Shown one piece after another: positions 54,155-63,376 of a DNA stretch of 64,000 bases. Source of the DNA: Caulobacter sp. (GTDB taxonomy: Bacteria; Pseudomonadota; Alphaproteobacteria; Caulobacterales; Caulobacteraceae). A model generated the notes under the pieces. It was not told where the DNA came from. It did no database searches and saw only the letters and a list, made by a program, of their open reading frames with translations. Made by a program: the position numbers and the translations under genes. The stretch is from NCBI RefSeq assembly GCF_017744445.1, contig NZ_JAGIBH010000169.1, positions 62,001-126,000 on the forward strand, read 5' to 3'. The first letter of the stretch is position 1, and each line of letters opens with the position of its first letter.

Positions 54155-55240
54155 TTAGTCTCTTAGGGGGCGCAGCCGGTTCACGTGGCCCATCTTGCGC
54201 CCGGCGCGAGCTTCGCCCTTGCCGTAGAGGTGGACGCGGGTCTCGGGTTCGGCGGCCAGCTTCTTCCAGGCGTCGACATCGGCGCCCAGCAGGTTGGTCA
54301 TCTCGACATGGTGGTGCGGGGCGGTCGGACCCAGCGGCCAGCCGGCGACGGCGCGGATGTGCTGCTCGAACTGGTCGACCTCGCAGCCGTCCTGGGTCCA
54401 GTGGCCGGTGTTGTGGACACGCGGGGCGAACTCGTTGACCAGCAGCTTGCCGTCGGAGAGTTCAAACAGCTCGACGCCGATGACGCCGACATAGTCCAGG
54501 GCGGTCAGGATCTTGGCGGCGATCTTCTCGGCCTGGTCGCGGGTGGCCTGGGTGATCTTGGCCGGGGCGACGGTGCGGCGCAGGACGCCGCCCTCGTGGT
54601 GGTTCTCGGCGACCGGATAGCAGGCGATCTCGCCGTCGCGGCCCCGCGCGGCGATCACCGACAGCTCGCGACCGAAGTCGGCGGGGGCCTCGAGGATCGC
54701 GGCCTGGCGGCCGATCTTGTCGAACGAGGCTTCCGCGTCGGCGGCCTTCTGGATCCAGGCCTGACCCTTGCCGTCATAACCTTCGCGGCGGGTCTTCAGC
54801 AGCGACGGGGCGCCGATCTTGGCCAGGGCGGCGGCCAGGCTTTCGCTGTCATGGACGGGGGCGAAGGCCACGGTCGGCACGCCGATCTCGGCCAGGAAGC
54901 TCTTTTCGACCACGCGGTCCTGGGCGGCGGCCAGGGCCTTGGCGCCCGGCGAAACCATCGCGCCCAGGGCGGCCAGTTCCGACACGGTGTCGGCGGGCAC
55001 GTTCTCGAACTCGTAGGTGACCACGTCGCAGGCCTCGGCCAGGCGCTTCAGGGCCCAGCGATCGTCATAAGCAGCAACGATCTGGCGAGCGGAAACGCGG
55101 CCGGCGGGCGAGCCCTCCTCCGGGTCCTGGATGACCACGTCGAAGCCCAGGCGGGCGGCGGCCAGGGCCAGCATGCGGCCCAACTGCCCCCCGCCGAGGA
55201 TGCCGATGGTCGAACCGGGAACGAGAGGGAACTCAGCCAT
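54155..55240 (-). CDS. purK: 5-(carboxyamino)imidazole ribonucleotide synthase PurK
   Basis: ATP-grasp enzyme that carboxylates AIR with bicarbonate to N5-CAIR in purine synthesis. N-terminal GSTIGILGGGQLGRMLALAA; ATP-grasp region LKTRREGYDGKGQAWIQ and VNEFAPRVHNTGHWTQ. 361 residues. It is directly downstream of purE with a 6-nt gap, the normal pair. Confidence 0.95.
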   Translation of the reverse strand: MAEFPLVPGSTIGILGGGQLGRMLALAAARLGFDVVIQDPEEGSPAGRVSARQIVAAYDDRWALKRLAEACDVVTYEFENVPADTVSELAALGAMVSPGAKALAAAQDRVVEKSFLAEIGVPTVAFAPVHDSESLAAALAKIGAPSLLKTRREGYDGKGQAWIQKAADAEASFDKIGRQAAILEAPADFGRELSVIAARGRDGEIACYPVAENHHEGGVLRRTVAPAKITQATRDQAEKIAAKILTALDYVGVIGVELFELSDGKLLVNEFAPRVHNTGHWTQDGCEVDQFEQHIRAVAGWPLGPTAPHHHVEMTNLLGADVDAWKKLAAEPETRVHLYGKGEARAGRKMGHVNRLRPLRD

Positions 55241-55246
55241 AGGTCT

Positions 55247-55738
55247 TTAGTCCTCGACGCTCTCGACGACGCTCTCGGTCTGGGCGGCGCGGAAGGCGGC
55301 CAGGCGTTCGCCCAGCGCCTTGTCAGACAGGGCCAGGATCTGGGCGGCCAGCAGGCCGGCGTTCTTGGCCCCGGCCTCGCCGATCGCCAGGGTCGCCACC
55401 GGGATGCCGCCCGGCATCTGGACGATCGAGAGCAGGCTATCCAGGCCGCTCAGCGCCTTGGACTGGACCGGCACGCCCAGCACCGGCAGGTTGGTCATCG
55501 AGGCGGCCATGCCCGGCAGGTGCGCCGCGCCGCCGGCCCCGGCGATGATCACCTTGTAGCCGGCCGCCTCGGCGCCGGTGGCGAACTCGAACAGGCGCTG
55601 GGGGGTGCGGTGGGCCGAGACGACCTTGGCCTCGTAGGCCACGCCCAGGCTGTCCAGCGCGTCGGCCGCGCCCTTCATGGTCGGCCAGTCCGAACGGCTG
55701 CCCATGATGATGGCGACGGGCGGGGTGGTCGAAGTCAT
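55247..55738 (-). CDS. purE: 5-(carboxyamino)imidazole ribonucleotide mutase PurE
   Basis: 163 residues, start MTSTTPPVAIIMGSRSDWPT after AGGGACG. Class I PurE motifs: MGSRSDWPTM, VVSAHRTPQRL and AGAGGAAHLPGMAAS. Converts N5-CAIR to CAIR. Operon with purK. Confidence 0.95.
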   Translation of the reverse strand: MTSTTPPVAIIMGSRSDWPTMKGAADALDSLGVAYEAKVVSAHRTPQRLFEFATGAEAAGYKVIIAGAGGAAHLPGMAASMTNLPVLGVPVQSKALSGLDSLLSIVQMPGGIPVATLAIGEAGAKNAGLLAAQILALSDKALGERLAAFRAAQTESVVESVED

Positions 55739-55960
55739 CGCGTCGTCCCTGGCGCGGTGAATGAAGGCCGCCCCGTATGCGTCTCCCCCCATCCGCGCAA
55801 GCCCAAAACGACACAAACCGCCTACGGACTGCTCATTCAATCACCCATAGGTCGAGCATGCGACCCTTTGCGCGTGTGACCAATCAGCACCCCCGATTGC
55901 GTCGAACGCCGTTCCCGTTAACCATGGTGGAGCTGTGCCATTTCGATTCCCTTGTAGGCC

Positions 55961-56677
55961 ATGAAGATCACCGGCGCCCGGACCGAACCTTTCGCTGCCA
56001 TCCGCAAGCGCGCCCTGGTGCGCGCCGGAAACCAGGTCGTGGCCCGCGAGGTCGCCGCGCCTGACAGCGCCGCCTTCCTGGGCCTGACCGAGGCGGACAT
56101 GTCGCCCAAGGTCATCGAGGCGCTGCAGACCCTGATGACCGAGATCGACGACCTGCGGAACGAGGTCGCCATGCTGAAGCTGCGCCTGAACGAGGCGCAG
56201 GGCCTGGCCGACATGGACGCCCTGACCCCAGTCCTGAATCGCCGGGCCTTCCTGCGCGAGACCAAGCGCGTCTCGGCCTTCGCCCAGCGCTATGGCTCGT
56301 CGGCCAGCCTGGTGTTCTTCGACCTGGACAACTTCAAGAGCGTCAACGACCGCTTCGGCCACGCCGCCGGCGACGAGGCGCTGAAGGCGGTGGCCAAGCG
56401 GCTGCTGGCCAATGTCCGCGAGAGCGACCTGGTCGGCCGCATGGGCGGCGACGAGTTCGCCGTGCTGCTGGCCCAGGCCGACAAGGAAACCGCCCTGGCC
56501 AAGGCCCAGAGCCTGGCCGAGGCGATCCGCAGCCAGCCCGTGGAGTTCGGCGAATGGTCGGCCCCGCTGCACGTCTCGTACGGCGTGCGCGAGATCGAGC
56601 CCGGCGCCGATCCCGAAGTGTCCCTGGCCGAGGCCGACGCGGCGATGTTCGTCCGCAAGCGTAGGGCTGTTGGTTAG
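55961..56677 (+). CDS. dgcA: Diguanylate cyclase with I-site (DgcA-like)
   Basis: 238-residue soluble GGDEF protein that makes cyclic di-GMP. A coiled-coil dimerisation segment (about 50-85) precedes the GGDEF domain, whose active site GRMGGDEFAVLL is intact at 162-166. The product-inhibition RxxD site (Arg153-Glu-Ser-Asp156) is present five residues before the active site. The short, single-domain, I-site-bearing layout and the likely gene order match C. crescentus DgcA; the symbol is inference. It is divergent from purE. Confidence 0.75.
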   Translation: MKITGARTEPFAAIRKRALVRAGNQVVAREVAAPDSAAFLGLTEADMSPKVIEALQTLMTEIDDLRNEVAMLKLRLNEAQGLADMDALTPVLNRRAFLRETKRVSAFAQRYGSSASLVFFDLDNFKSVNDRFGHAAGDEALKAVAKRLLANVRESDLVGRMGGDEFAVLLAQADKETALAKAQSLAEAIRSQPVEFGEWSAPLHVSYGVREIEPGADPEVSLAEADAAMFVRKRRAVG

Positions 56678-56773
56678 ACAACCGTCAGTCATGCGACCTT
56701 ATCGCACGGCGACTGGAACCCGGTGGGTGCGGTAACACGTTCATAGTCTGTTAAGCATGACTGGGCGGGTTAC

Positions 56774-57136
56774 ATGCAGCGCATCTTGGTCGCAGAGGAC
56801 GATCCGGTTCTCTCGATGATCTACGAGATCACCCTGACCGAAGCAGGGTTCGACGTCCTGTTGTGCCAGGACGGCCAGGAGGCGTTCGAGGCTCTGGACA
56901 GCTTCGCGCCCGACCTCGTCATCACCGACCACTCGATGCCGCGCATGAGCGGCGGCGAGCTGGTCAGCGCCGTGCGCCGGGCGCGCCCGAACGCGGTGAC
57001 CCTGATGGCCTCGGCCTGCGACGCCCGCCTGCTGAAGGACGACCAGCACGCCGACGCGCGCCTGGAAAAGCCGATCACCCCCGGCCGCCTGCTGCAGACG
57101 GTGCGCGAGCTGGAAGCCGCCCGCATCGCGGCCTGA
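56774..57136 (+). CDS. Single-domain response regulator
   Basis: 120-residue receiver domain with no output domain. Acidic pocket Asp9/Asp10 (VAEDDPVLSM), phospho-acceptor Asp52 (LVITDHSMPRMSGGE), conserved Ser and Lys (MASACD, RLEKPITPGRLL). CheY-like or a phosphotransfer partner; no histidine kinase lies adjacent. It follows dgcA by about 100 nt, so a link to cyclic di-GMP control is possible but unproven. Confidence 0.9.
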   Translation: MQRILVAEDDPVLSMIYEITLTEAGFDVLLCQDGQEAFEALDSFAPDLVITDHSMPRMSGGELVSAVRRARPNAVTLMASACDARLLKDDQHADARLEKPITPGRLLQTVRELEAARIAA

Positions 57137-57217
57137 GCTGCCTGATGCTGACAGAACTTTAAGCTGACCGCTCCTGACCCTCGCCCCTAAGGTGGCGTCG
57201 GTTCGGGGAGCCTTCAC

Positions 57218-58921
57218 GTGATCATCAAGATTCTGGCGGCCGGCCTGGCCGCCGCCCTCGTCTGCGCGCCCGCCTGGGCCGCGACGCCCATCAACGCGTA
57301 CCGCCTGTCGCCCGTCGTCGAGGGCGGCAAGATCACGGCGCTGTCGATCACCCTGACCCTGCCCGCCGACGCCGATGGCGAGACACGGCTTGAGTTGCCC
57401 GACGCGTGGGGCGGCGGCGAGAAGCTGTGGCGCTTCGTGAAGGACCCGGTCGTCACAGGTGGAACGCTGTCGGTGCACGACGAGAAGACCTGGGTCGTCC
57501 GCTCCAAGCCCGGCGCGCCCCTGACGGTGCGCTATCGCGTGGTCAGCGCCTATGACGGCGAGCCACCGGTCGACAGCGTCAACTATGGACAGCCAATCGT
57601 CGGCCCCGCCGGCTTCTATGTGATTGGCCACACCGTCTTCATCCGTCCCGAGGGGCGGGACAACGACCGGGCGCGCTTCGCGTGGGACCCGGCCGGCTCG
57701 GACCTGGTCTTCGCCTCGGATCTGGAACCGCTGATCAAGGCGCCGGGCAAGCTGGACGACCTGCTGGCCAGCGTCGCCGTCGCCTACAAGGACCTGACCA
57801 TCCTGACGCGCCAGGCCGCCGGCGCGCCGTTGCGCCTGGCCGCGCGAGGGCAGTTCGCCTTCACGCCCGAGGCCTTCGCCGACATGGCCGCCCACACCAT
57901 CGCCGACAGCCGCGCCTTCTGGGGCGACGGCAAGGAGTCCTTTCTGATCACCCTGACCGACCAGGACGCCCCGAAGGGCTGGACGTCCTATCGCGGCACG
58001 GGCCTCGGCGACGCGTTCGCGGTGATCTCGACCCGCAACGTCCCGCTGGACCAGTACAAGCTGTTCCTAGCCCACGAGTACTTCCACACCTGGAACGCCA
58101 ACCGCTTGGGCGGGTCGAAGAGCGGCCCGCAGGAGCCGGCCGGCTACTGGTTCAGCGAGGGCTTCACGGACTACTACGCCCGCCGTCTGTCGCTGCGGTC
58201 GGGCTTCGTCAGCCTGGAGGCCTTCGTGAAGGACTGGAACCAGGCTCTACAGGCGTATGGCCTGTCACCGCTGCGGGCCGCGCCCAACGCCAACATCGTC
58301 GCCCGCTTCTGGAGCGACAAGACCGTGCAAAAGCTGCCCTACCATCGCGGCGCCCTGTTCGCGGTGCTGATGGAGACGCAACTGAAGGCGAAGGGGGGCC
58401 TGGATCCGGTGATGCTGGCCATGCGCGACGACGCCAAGGGCCGCGACCGGGCCGACTGGGACTTCGCCGCCGCCAACCTCTTCCCGCGCATCGCCGAGGC
58501 GCGAACCGGGATCGACGTGACGCCCGAGCTCGACCGCTACATCACGCGCGGCATGCCTATCGCCCTGCCGCCCGACGCCTTCGGCGGCTGCCTGACGGTG
58601 GAGACGGTGATCCGCCCCGCTTACCATCCCGGCTTCGACGAGGCGGCGACCCGCAAGACCCGGATCGTCACCGGCGTCGTCCCGGACGGTCCGGCCTGGG
58701 CGGCGGGCCTGCGCGACGGCCAGAAATATCTGGGCCGCGCCGCGGGTCAGGAGGGCGACGGCTCGGTCGAAACCGGCCAGGCGGTCGAGGACGCCAGCGG
58801 CAAGCGGGTGATCCGCTACCTGCCCGCCGGCAAGACGACAGTGGGCTTCCAACGCATCGCCATGCCCATGGACCTGACGGACCAGGCGCGGGCGGCGTGC
58901 GTGAAGGCGGTCGCCGGCTAG
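57218..58921 (+). CDS. Secreted M61-family aminopeptidase-like protein
   Basis: 567 residues, GTG start, signal peptide 1-21 (PAWA). M61 glycyl aminopeptidase layout: N-terminal beta domain, catalytic domain with HEYFHTWNANR (His286, Glu, His290) and a following Glu in YWFSEGFTDYYARR, then a C-terminal PDZ-like domain (about 485-560; GVVPDGPAWAAGLRDG). It is monocistronic. Confidence 0.9.
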   Translation: MIIKILAAGLAAALVCAPAWAATPINAYRLSPVVEGGKITALSITLTLPADADGETRLELPDAWGGGEKLWRFVKDPVVTGGTLSVHDEKTWVVRSKPGAPLTVRYRVVSAYDGEPPVDSVNYGQPIVGPAGFYVIGHTVFIRPEGRDNDRARFAWDPAGSDLVFASDLEPLIKAPGKLDDLLASVAVAYKDLTILTRQAAGAPLRLAARGQFAFTPEAFADMAAHTIADSRAFWGDGKESFLITLTDQDAPKGWTSYRGTGLGDAFAVISTRNVPLDQYKLFLAHEYFHTWNANRLGGSKSGPQEPAGYWFSEGFTDYYARRLSLRSGFVSLEAFVKDWNQALQAYGLSPLRAAPNANIVARFWSDKTVQKLPYHRGALFAVLMETQLKAKGGLDPVMLAMRDDAKGRDRADWDFAAANLFPRIAEARTGIDVTPELDRYITRGMPIALPPDAFGGCLTVETVIRPAYHPGFDEAATRKTRIVTGVVPDGPAWAAGLRDGQKYLGRAAGQEGDGSVETGQAVEDASGKRVIRYLPAGKTTVGFQRIAMPMDLTDQARAACVKAVAG

Positions 58922-58930
58922 ACCCGGAAA

Positions 58931-59161
58931 CTAGGCGATGATGTCAGGAGTCAGCTGGTCTTCCAGCCGGCCGATCTCGTCCTTGAGGATCAGCTTCTTT
59001 TTCTTCAGGCGCGCGATCTGCAGCATGTCGGGCTGGTAGCGTTCTTCCAGCGCCTGGATGGCGTCGTCGAGGTCCTTGTGCTCCTCGCGCAGGTCGGCGA
59101 GGCGACGTTCGATCGCGATGTCGGTATCTTCCGACGGATCATCGTCGTTCATGGACGTCAT
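58931..59161 (-). CDS. YdcH family protein (DUF465)
   Basis: 76-residue coiled-coil protein with the DUF465 pattern: ADLREEHKDLDDAIQALEER and IARLKKKKLILKDEIGRLEDQ. Function unknown. A second, shorter member lies at 60437-60610. Convergent with the M61 peptidase gene. Confidence 0.88.
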   Translation of the reverse strand: MTSMNDDDPSEDTDIAIERRLADLREEHKDLDDAIQALEERYQPDMLQIARLKKKKLILKDEIGRLEDQLTPDIIA

Positions 59162-59221
59162 CTCGGTGGGCCCCCTCTCAAGGGGTGATAGATAGCAAAG
59201 GCTGACAGCGGGTAAAGGCGC

Positions 59222-59683
59222 TCAGCCCAAAGGTTTAGCAAGGGCCTCGGCGAGCTTTTCGAGCGCGCTCCGGCGCGGCGGGTCGCCGGACGCTTCAGCC
59301 GCGGCGATCAGGCCGTCCAGGATCGGGATCGGGGCCCCCGGCGGACTGCTTAAAGCCTCCAGGCTTTCCATCAACACGCGCTCGCCCTTCAGCTCGACGG
59401 CCTTCACGGCGTCACGCAACGCCTCCTTGGCGGTCTCGTCGACGGGCGGGCGAGCAGGCTTGAGCGCCCGGCGGACGCCGCGCAGCGGCGCGCCGATCTC
59501 GGCGTCCCAGGCGCGCATCATCCGGGCGGCGTCCTCGAGGTCGGCGGAGCGCCCCTCCCCAGCCATCCAGGCGGCCCAGAGCAACCAGGGGACGTTCTGG
59601 CCGTGGGCGTCCTGCAGGTGCAGGCAAGCGTCCGCGACAGGTTGTCGCGCATAGACCTCCAGCGCCCAATCCCAGAACCGCAC
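59222..59683 (-). CDS. TIGR02444 family protein
   Basis: 153 residues with the motif FWDWALEVYARQPVADACL..LQDAHGQNVPWLLWAAW, recognisable as the short TIGR02444 family of unknown function. Soluble, helical. It lies 5 nt after the ubiX stop, on the same transcript. Confidence 0.8.
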   Translation of the reverse strand: MRFWDWALEVYARQPVADACLHLQDAHGQNVPWLLWAAWMAGEGRSADLEDAARMMRAWDAEIGAPLRGVRRALKPARPPVDETAKEALRDAVKAVELKGERVLMESLEALSSPPGAPIPILDGLIAAAEASGDPPRRSALEKLAEALAKPLG

Positions 59684-59688
59684 GGCCG

Positions 59689-60306
59689 TTAACCTTCCCC
59701 CTTGCCGGCGAGGGTCGGCAGGTCCTCGCCCCAGCGCTTCACGGGCGTCCAGGAGAGGTCGAACAGGTCCAGCGCCCGGCCGACCGACTGGTCGACCATC
59801 TCGGCGATCGTCGTGGGCTTGGCGTAGAAGGCCGGCAGCGGCGGGGCGATCACCGCGCCCATCTCGGCCAGCTTGGTCAGGGTGCGCAGGTGGCCCAGGT
59901 GCAGCGGCGTCTCGCGCACCATCAGCACCAGGGTGCGGCGCTCCTTCAGCGTGACGTCAGCGGCCCGCGTCAGCAGCGAAGACGTTACGCCGGTGGCGAT
60001 TTCGCTCATCGTCCGGACCGAACAGGGGGCGATGATCATGCCCAAGGTTTTGAACGAACCCGACGCGATCGAGGCCCCGACATCGGCCGTGCGGTGCACG
60101 ATGTCGGCCATGGCGTTGACCTCTGCGACGCTGAGATCTGCTTCCTGGGCGAGCGTCAGCGCCGCCGATTTGGACACCACCAGATGGCTCTCGACCCCCA
60201 GTTCGCGCAGCGCATCCAGGGTTCTGAGGCCATAAACGACGCCCGAAGCGCCCGTGATCCCGACCACCAGCCTTTGGCGATCAACGGTCTTCGAAGCATC
60301 CGTCAT
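59689..60306 (-). CDS. ubiX: Flavin prenyltransferase UbiX
   Basis: 205-residue enzyme that prenylates FMN for UbiD-type decarboxylases (ubiquinone pathway). FMN-binding GITGASGVVYGLRTLDAL, active-site ASGSFKTLGMIIAPCSVRT and RETPLHLGHLRTL. First gene of a pair with the TIGR02444 gene; divergent from the small YdcH gene. No ubiD is adjacent. Confidence 0.93.
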   Translation of the reverse strand: MTDASKTVDRQRLVVGITGASGVVYGLRTLDALRELGVESHLVVSKSAALTLAQEADLSVAEVNAMADIVHRTADVGASIASGSFKTLGMIIAPCSVRTMSEIATGVTSSLLTRAADVTLKERRTLVLMVRETPLHLGHLRTLTKLAEMGAVIAPPLPAFYAKPTTIAEMVDQSVGRALDLFDLSWTPVKRWGEDLPTLAGKGEG

Positions 60307-60436
60307 GGTGAATTTTCGTCCGTCTTGGGAGCAAACTGGGCCACGTCAAGCGGGGCCGCTTGCAATCATATGTGATCTGACAGCGCCGCGCAGCGGGTGT
60401 TCACTTTCTTCTCCAACAGCAATGGAGCCGAGAGCC

Positions 60437-60610
60437 ATGGCCATCGAATCCCGTATCCGCGAGCTTGGGTCCCGTCACGAGAACCTTGATCGCAAGATCC
60501 AGGAGGAGACCAATCGACCCGGTAGCGACGCAACGATGCTTATGGAGCTCAAGCGGCAGAAGCTTCGGCTGAAGGAGGAGATCGAGGGCCTTAGGGCGCG
60601 ACTTCACTAG
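60437..60610 (+). CDS. Small YdcH family protein (DUF465)
   Basis: 57-residue coiled-coil protein MAIESRIRELGSRHENLDRK with LMELKRQKLRLKEEIEGLRA. An ATG five codons upstream is an alternative start. Function unknown; a paralogue is at 58931-59161. A strong terminator follows. Confidence 0.82.
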   Translation: MAIESRIRELGSRHENLDRKIQEETNRPGSDATMLMELKRQKLRLKEEIEGLRARLH

Positions 60611-60636
60611 CTGCTGAGACAGCAGCCGAAAAACAT

Positions 60637-60675
60637 GAGGCCCCGCTCCGGCAAGGAGCGGGGCCTCTGCTTTTT
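60637..60675 (+). terminator. Terminator after small YdcH gene
   Basis: A 13-bp stem GAGGCCCCGCTCC/GGAGCGGGGCCTC with a 5-nt loop is followed by TGCTTTTT. A smaller hairpin CTGCTG-AGA-CAGCAG lies just before it. Confidence 0.88.
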
Positions 60676-60686
60676 ATACCCCAATC

Positions 60687-60811
60687 CCGTCTCCCCGGCG
60701 AAAGCCGGGGCCCAGATGGAAAGGCGCTGGAGCGGGCTCCAGAAGCTCGGCGTTCATCCAATCAGCCCAAGCGGCTCGGGCTGGGCCCCGGCTTTCGCCG
60801 GGGAAACGGAA
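60687..60811. repeat. Inverted REP pair between convergent YdcH and trcR genes
   Basis: Palindromes CCCCGGCGAAAGCCGGGG and CCCCGGCTTTCGCCGGGG, head to head about 75 nt apart, in the gap between the YdcH terminator and the trcR stop. Confidence 0.85.
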
Positions 60812-60816
60812 CTTCC

Positions 60817-61530
60817 TTAGTCCTCGTCTTCCTCGTCCACATAGCCCGACGACTTGCCGAACACGTCCTCGGCCTTGATGTCGCCGCGGGGCGCGCGGAA
60901 GTCTTCTTCCTCTTCCTCGACCTCCGGCTCGAACTGGCCGCCTTCCGAGGCGGGGCGCAGGGTCGGGTCTTCCGGAACGATGCCGCGCTTGGCGTCGTCC
61001 TTGGCCTTCTTCTCGGCGGCCTTCTTGACCAGGCTGTCCAGCTCCAGCTGGCCGACCAGGCCCAGGGTCACCGGGTCGACCGGCTTGATGTTGGCGGCAT
61101 TCCAGTGCGTGCGGGCGCGAACCTGCTCGATCGTGGCCTTGGTGGTGCCCAGGATCTTCGAGATCTGGGCGTCGGTCACTTCGGGGTGGTGGCGCAGGAA
61201 CCAGGCGATGGCGTCCGGGCGGTCCTGGCGACGCGAGACCGGCGTGTAGCGCGGGGCCTTCTTGGCCGGCTTCAGCAGCTCGGCGTGACGGCTCACCTGG
61301 GCCTTCATGCGGTAGTCCGGATTGCCCTGGGCCTTGTCCAGCTCTTCGCGGGTCAGCTGCCCATTGCCGATCGGGTCGGCGCCGCGGATGTCGCGCGCCA
61401 CTTCACCATCGGCGATGCCGCGCACTTCCAGCGGGTGCAGGCCGCAGAAATCGGCGATCTGCTCGAAGCTGAGCGAGGTGTTGTCCACCAACCAGACGGC
61501 GGTCGCCTTGGGCATCAGGATGTCGGACAT
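60817..61530 (-). CDS. trcR: RNA polymerase-tracking cell cycle regulator TrcR (DUF1013)
   Basis: 237-residue DUF1013 protein. In Caulobacter and relatives TrcR travels with RNA polymerase and supports ctrA expression and antibiotic tolerance. The N-terminus MSDILMPKATAVWLVDNTSL, a helix-turn-helix-like middle (DAQISKILGTTKATIEQVRA) and a strongly acidic C-terminus (EVEEEEEDFRAPRGD, YVDEEDED) are characteristic. A palindrome without U-tract lies just upstream of the start. Confidence 0.9.
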   Translation of the reverse strand: MSDILMPKATAVWLVDNTSLSFEQIADFCGLHPLEVRGIADGEVARDIRGADPIGNGQLTREELDKAQGNPDYRMKAQVSRHAELLKPAKKAPRYTPVSRRQDRPDAIAWFLRHHPEVTDAQISKILGTTKATIEQVRARTHWNAANIKPVDPVTLGLVGQLELDSLVKKAAEKKAKDDAKRGIVPEDPTLRPASEGGQFEPEVEEEEEDFRAPRGDIKAEDVFGKSSGYVDEEDED

Positions 61531-61550
61531 CGGTCCTCCAGAAATGACGG

Positions 61551-61570
61551 CGCCCGGCCTTTCGGCCGGG
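61551..61570. repeat. Perfect hairpin upstream of trcR
   Basis: GCCCGGCC-TTTC-GGCCGGGC, an 8-bp stem with a 4-nt loop, 20 nt upstream of the trcR start. No U-tract follows in either direction, so it is not a clear terminator; it would sit in the trcR leader or end the preceding small gene. Confidence 0.5.
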
Positions 61571-61639
61571 CGGGATGTGGCAAAAGCTATAATCCCCTTC
61601 TCGCAAAAAGGGAACGGGGATCAAGTAGATCCCGAGATT

Positions 61640-61915
61640 TCAGGGCTCTCCATCAAGCCAGTTCGCCACGACGTCACGAAGCCGAGGCACAAACGCGATC
61701 CATGCCGCAAGCGCCGGACCGCCCAGGATCCCGGCCGCCAGCGCCGCCTCCGCGGACCCACCGCTTCGCGCGACAACATAGAAACACACCGGGGCCAGCG
61801 CGGCTGTCCATGCCAGCCACCAGATCTTCTTGTCGTTCTGGACCAAGTTGACCATCCAGGCGCCCATCGCCGCGAGCGCGAAGAGCACGATGGCCAGTCC
61901 GTCATACCAGCGCAT
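61640..61915 (-). CDS. Hypothetical membrane protein (91 aa)
   Basis: Three predicted transmembrane segments (about 5-24, 30-48, 56-74) and a short tail. Family unrecognised. Placed between the quinone oxidoreductase and trcR genes on the minus strand with 5-nt spacing to the former, so likely cotranscribed with it. Confidence 0.55.
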   Translation of the reverse strand: MRWYDGLAIVLFALAAMGAWMVNLVQNDKKIWWLAWTAALAPVCFYVVARSGGSAEAALAAGILGGPALAAWIAFVPRLRDVVANWLDGEP

Positions 61916-61920
61916 GATCG

Positions 61921-62895
61921 CTAGACCGTCAGCACCACCTTGCCCACGTGTTCCCCGGCCTCGAGGTGCGCATGCGCCTTGGCCGCGTCGGTCAGCGGGA
62001 AGGTCTCGTCGACGATCGGCTTCAGCTTGCCCGCCGCCACCCAGGGCCAGGCGACGCGCTCGACCTCGGCGGCCAGGCGGGCCTTTTCGTCGGCCGAGCG
62101 GGGGCGCAGGGTCGAGCCGGTGATGACGGCGCGCTTCTGCATGATCTTCATGACCGGGACTTCCAGCACCGCCCCGCCAAGGCTGGCGATGTAGACGATG
62201 CGGCCGCCAACGTTCAGCGCATCGAGGTTCTTCTCGAAGTAGCTGGCCCCGACCATGTCGAGCACGACATCGGCGCCGCCGGCGGCCTTCACCACCTCGG
62301 CGAAGTCCTCGGTCTTCGTATCGACGGCGATGTCGGCGCCCAGCGCCAGGGCCTTGGCCTTCTTGTCGGGGCCACGGCCCGTGGCGATGACCTTGGCGCC
62401 CGCCGCCTTGGCCATGGCGATCGCCGTTGTTCCGATTCCGGACGTTCCACCATGAACGAGCAGCGTCTCGCCGGCCTTCAGGGCGCCATGCTCGAACACG
62501 TTGGCGAAGATGGTGAAGACTGTCTCGGGCAGGGCCGAGGCGTGGATCAGGTCCAGATCGCCCGGGATCGGCAGGGCGTGGCGAGCGTCGACCACGACAT
62601 AGTCCGCATAACCCCCGCCGCCGACCAGGGCGCAGACCTTGTCGCCGACGTTCCAGCGCCCCGCCGCGACCACCACTTCACCCGCCACTTCCAGGCCCAG
62701 GGTCGCCGGCGCGCCGGGCGGCGGCGGGTAGAAACCCATGCGTTGCAGCAGATCAGGACGGTTCACGCCGGCGGCGGCGACCTTGATCAGGATCTCGCCC
62801 GGTCCCGGCGCGGGACGCTCTAGCTGGACGGGGTGAAGGGCTTCGGCCGGGCCTTTTCCACCCTCGATCGCGATCGCCGTCATCGTCTGCGTCAT
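61921..62895 (-). CDS. NAD(P)H quinone oxidoreductase (PIG3 type)
   Basis: 324-residue medium-chain dehydrogenase/reductase. N-terminal GroES-like domain, then the nucleotide-binding motif LLVHGGTSGIGTTAIAMAKA and VIATGRGPDKKAKA; no structural zinc cysteines, as in quinone oxidoreductases. Reduces quinones or related carbonyls. Start after GAGG. Confidence 0.9.
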   Translation of the reverse strand: MTQTMTAIAIEGGKGPAEALHPVQLERPAPGPGEILIKVAAAGVNRPDLLQRMGFYPPPPGAPATLGLEVAGEVVVAAGRWNVGDKVCALVGGGGYADYVVVDARHALPIPGDLDLIHASALPETVFTIFANVFEHGALKAGETLLVHGGTSGIGTTAIAMAKAAGAKVIATGRGPDKKAKALALGADIAVDTKTEDFAEVVKAAGGADVVLDMVGASYFEKNLDALNVGGRIVYIASLGGAVLEVPVMKIMQKRAVITGSTLRPRSADEKARLAAEVERVAWPWVAAGKLKPIVDETFPLTDAAKAHAHLEAGEHVGKVVLTV

Positions 62896-62971
62896 GGACC
62901 TCAAACCTCGTGAAGCTTGCCTTGGGACGTAGGTAGGCGTCAGATATCGCCCGGAAAAGGGAGAAAAGCCG

Positions 62972-63178
62972 ATGTTCGAAGAGCCTGCGGAAGCCCGCGC
63001 CTTCAGCGGACGCGCTTTGAACGAGACGACCCACGAGGACCTGGAGGTCTATGGCGTCGCGGAACTGGAGGAGCGGATCGAGGCCCTGCAGGCCGAAATC
63101 GAACGCACGAAAGCCCAGCTGAGCAAGAAAAAGGCGGGTCGCGACGCGGCGAATGCGCTGTTTGGTCGCCTGGACTAA
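62972..63178 (+). CDS. DUF1192 family small coiled-coil protein
   Basis: 68 residues: MFEEPAEARAFSGRALNETT then a coiled coil VAELEERIEALQAEIERTKA and a basic tail. DUF1192 proteins of this size are typical of alphaproteobacteria. It lies just upstream of rcdA and starts after AAGGGAG. Function unknown; adjacency suggests a link to CtrA proteolysis, but this is inference. Confidence 0.85.
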   Translation: MFEEPAEARAFSGRALNETTHEDLEVYGVAELEERIEALQAEIERTKAQLSKKKAGRDAANALFGRLD

Positions 63179-63203
63179 AAGCTCTTTTAAGGTTTCGGTG
63201 AGG

Positions 63204-63218
63204 TTACTGGCGTCTTAA
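63204..63218 (+). promoter_or_regulatory. Candidate CtrA-binding site upstream of rcdA
   Basis: TTAC-N7-TTAA, one mismatch from the CtrA consensus TTAA-N7-TTAA, about 160 nt before the rcdA start. rcdA is a CtrA-dependent gene in C. crescentus. Confidence 0.55.
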
Positions 63219-63376
63219 GCGTTCATCCGCTTTCGGACGCAACTCAACAGTAAGAGTGTCGTCGGTTCGAAAGGGGGCGGGTCGCGAAACGGGACGGTTG
63301 GTCTTGGCACGGGCGTTGCAGCTCCGTCGCAAAGGCGAGACGTCCTCGCGGCCTTTCGAAGGGGCATTGAGTAGCT

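Noticed and set aside
55915..55925. CtrA site before dgcA (GTTAACC)
   Set aside because: Only one TTAA half-site is present; nothing matching the second half at 7-nt spacing.
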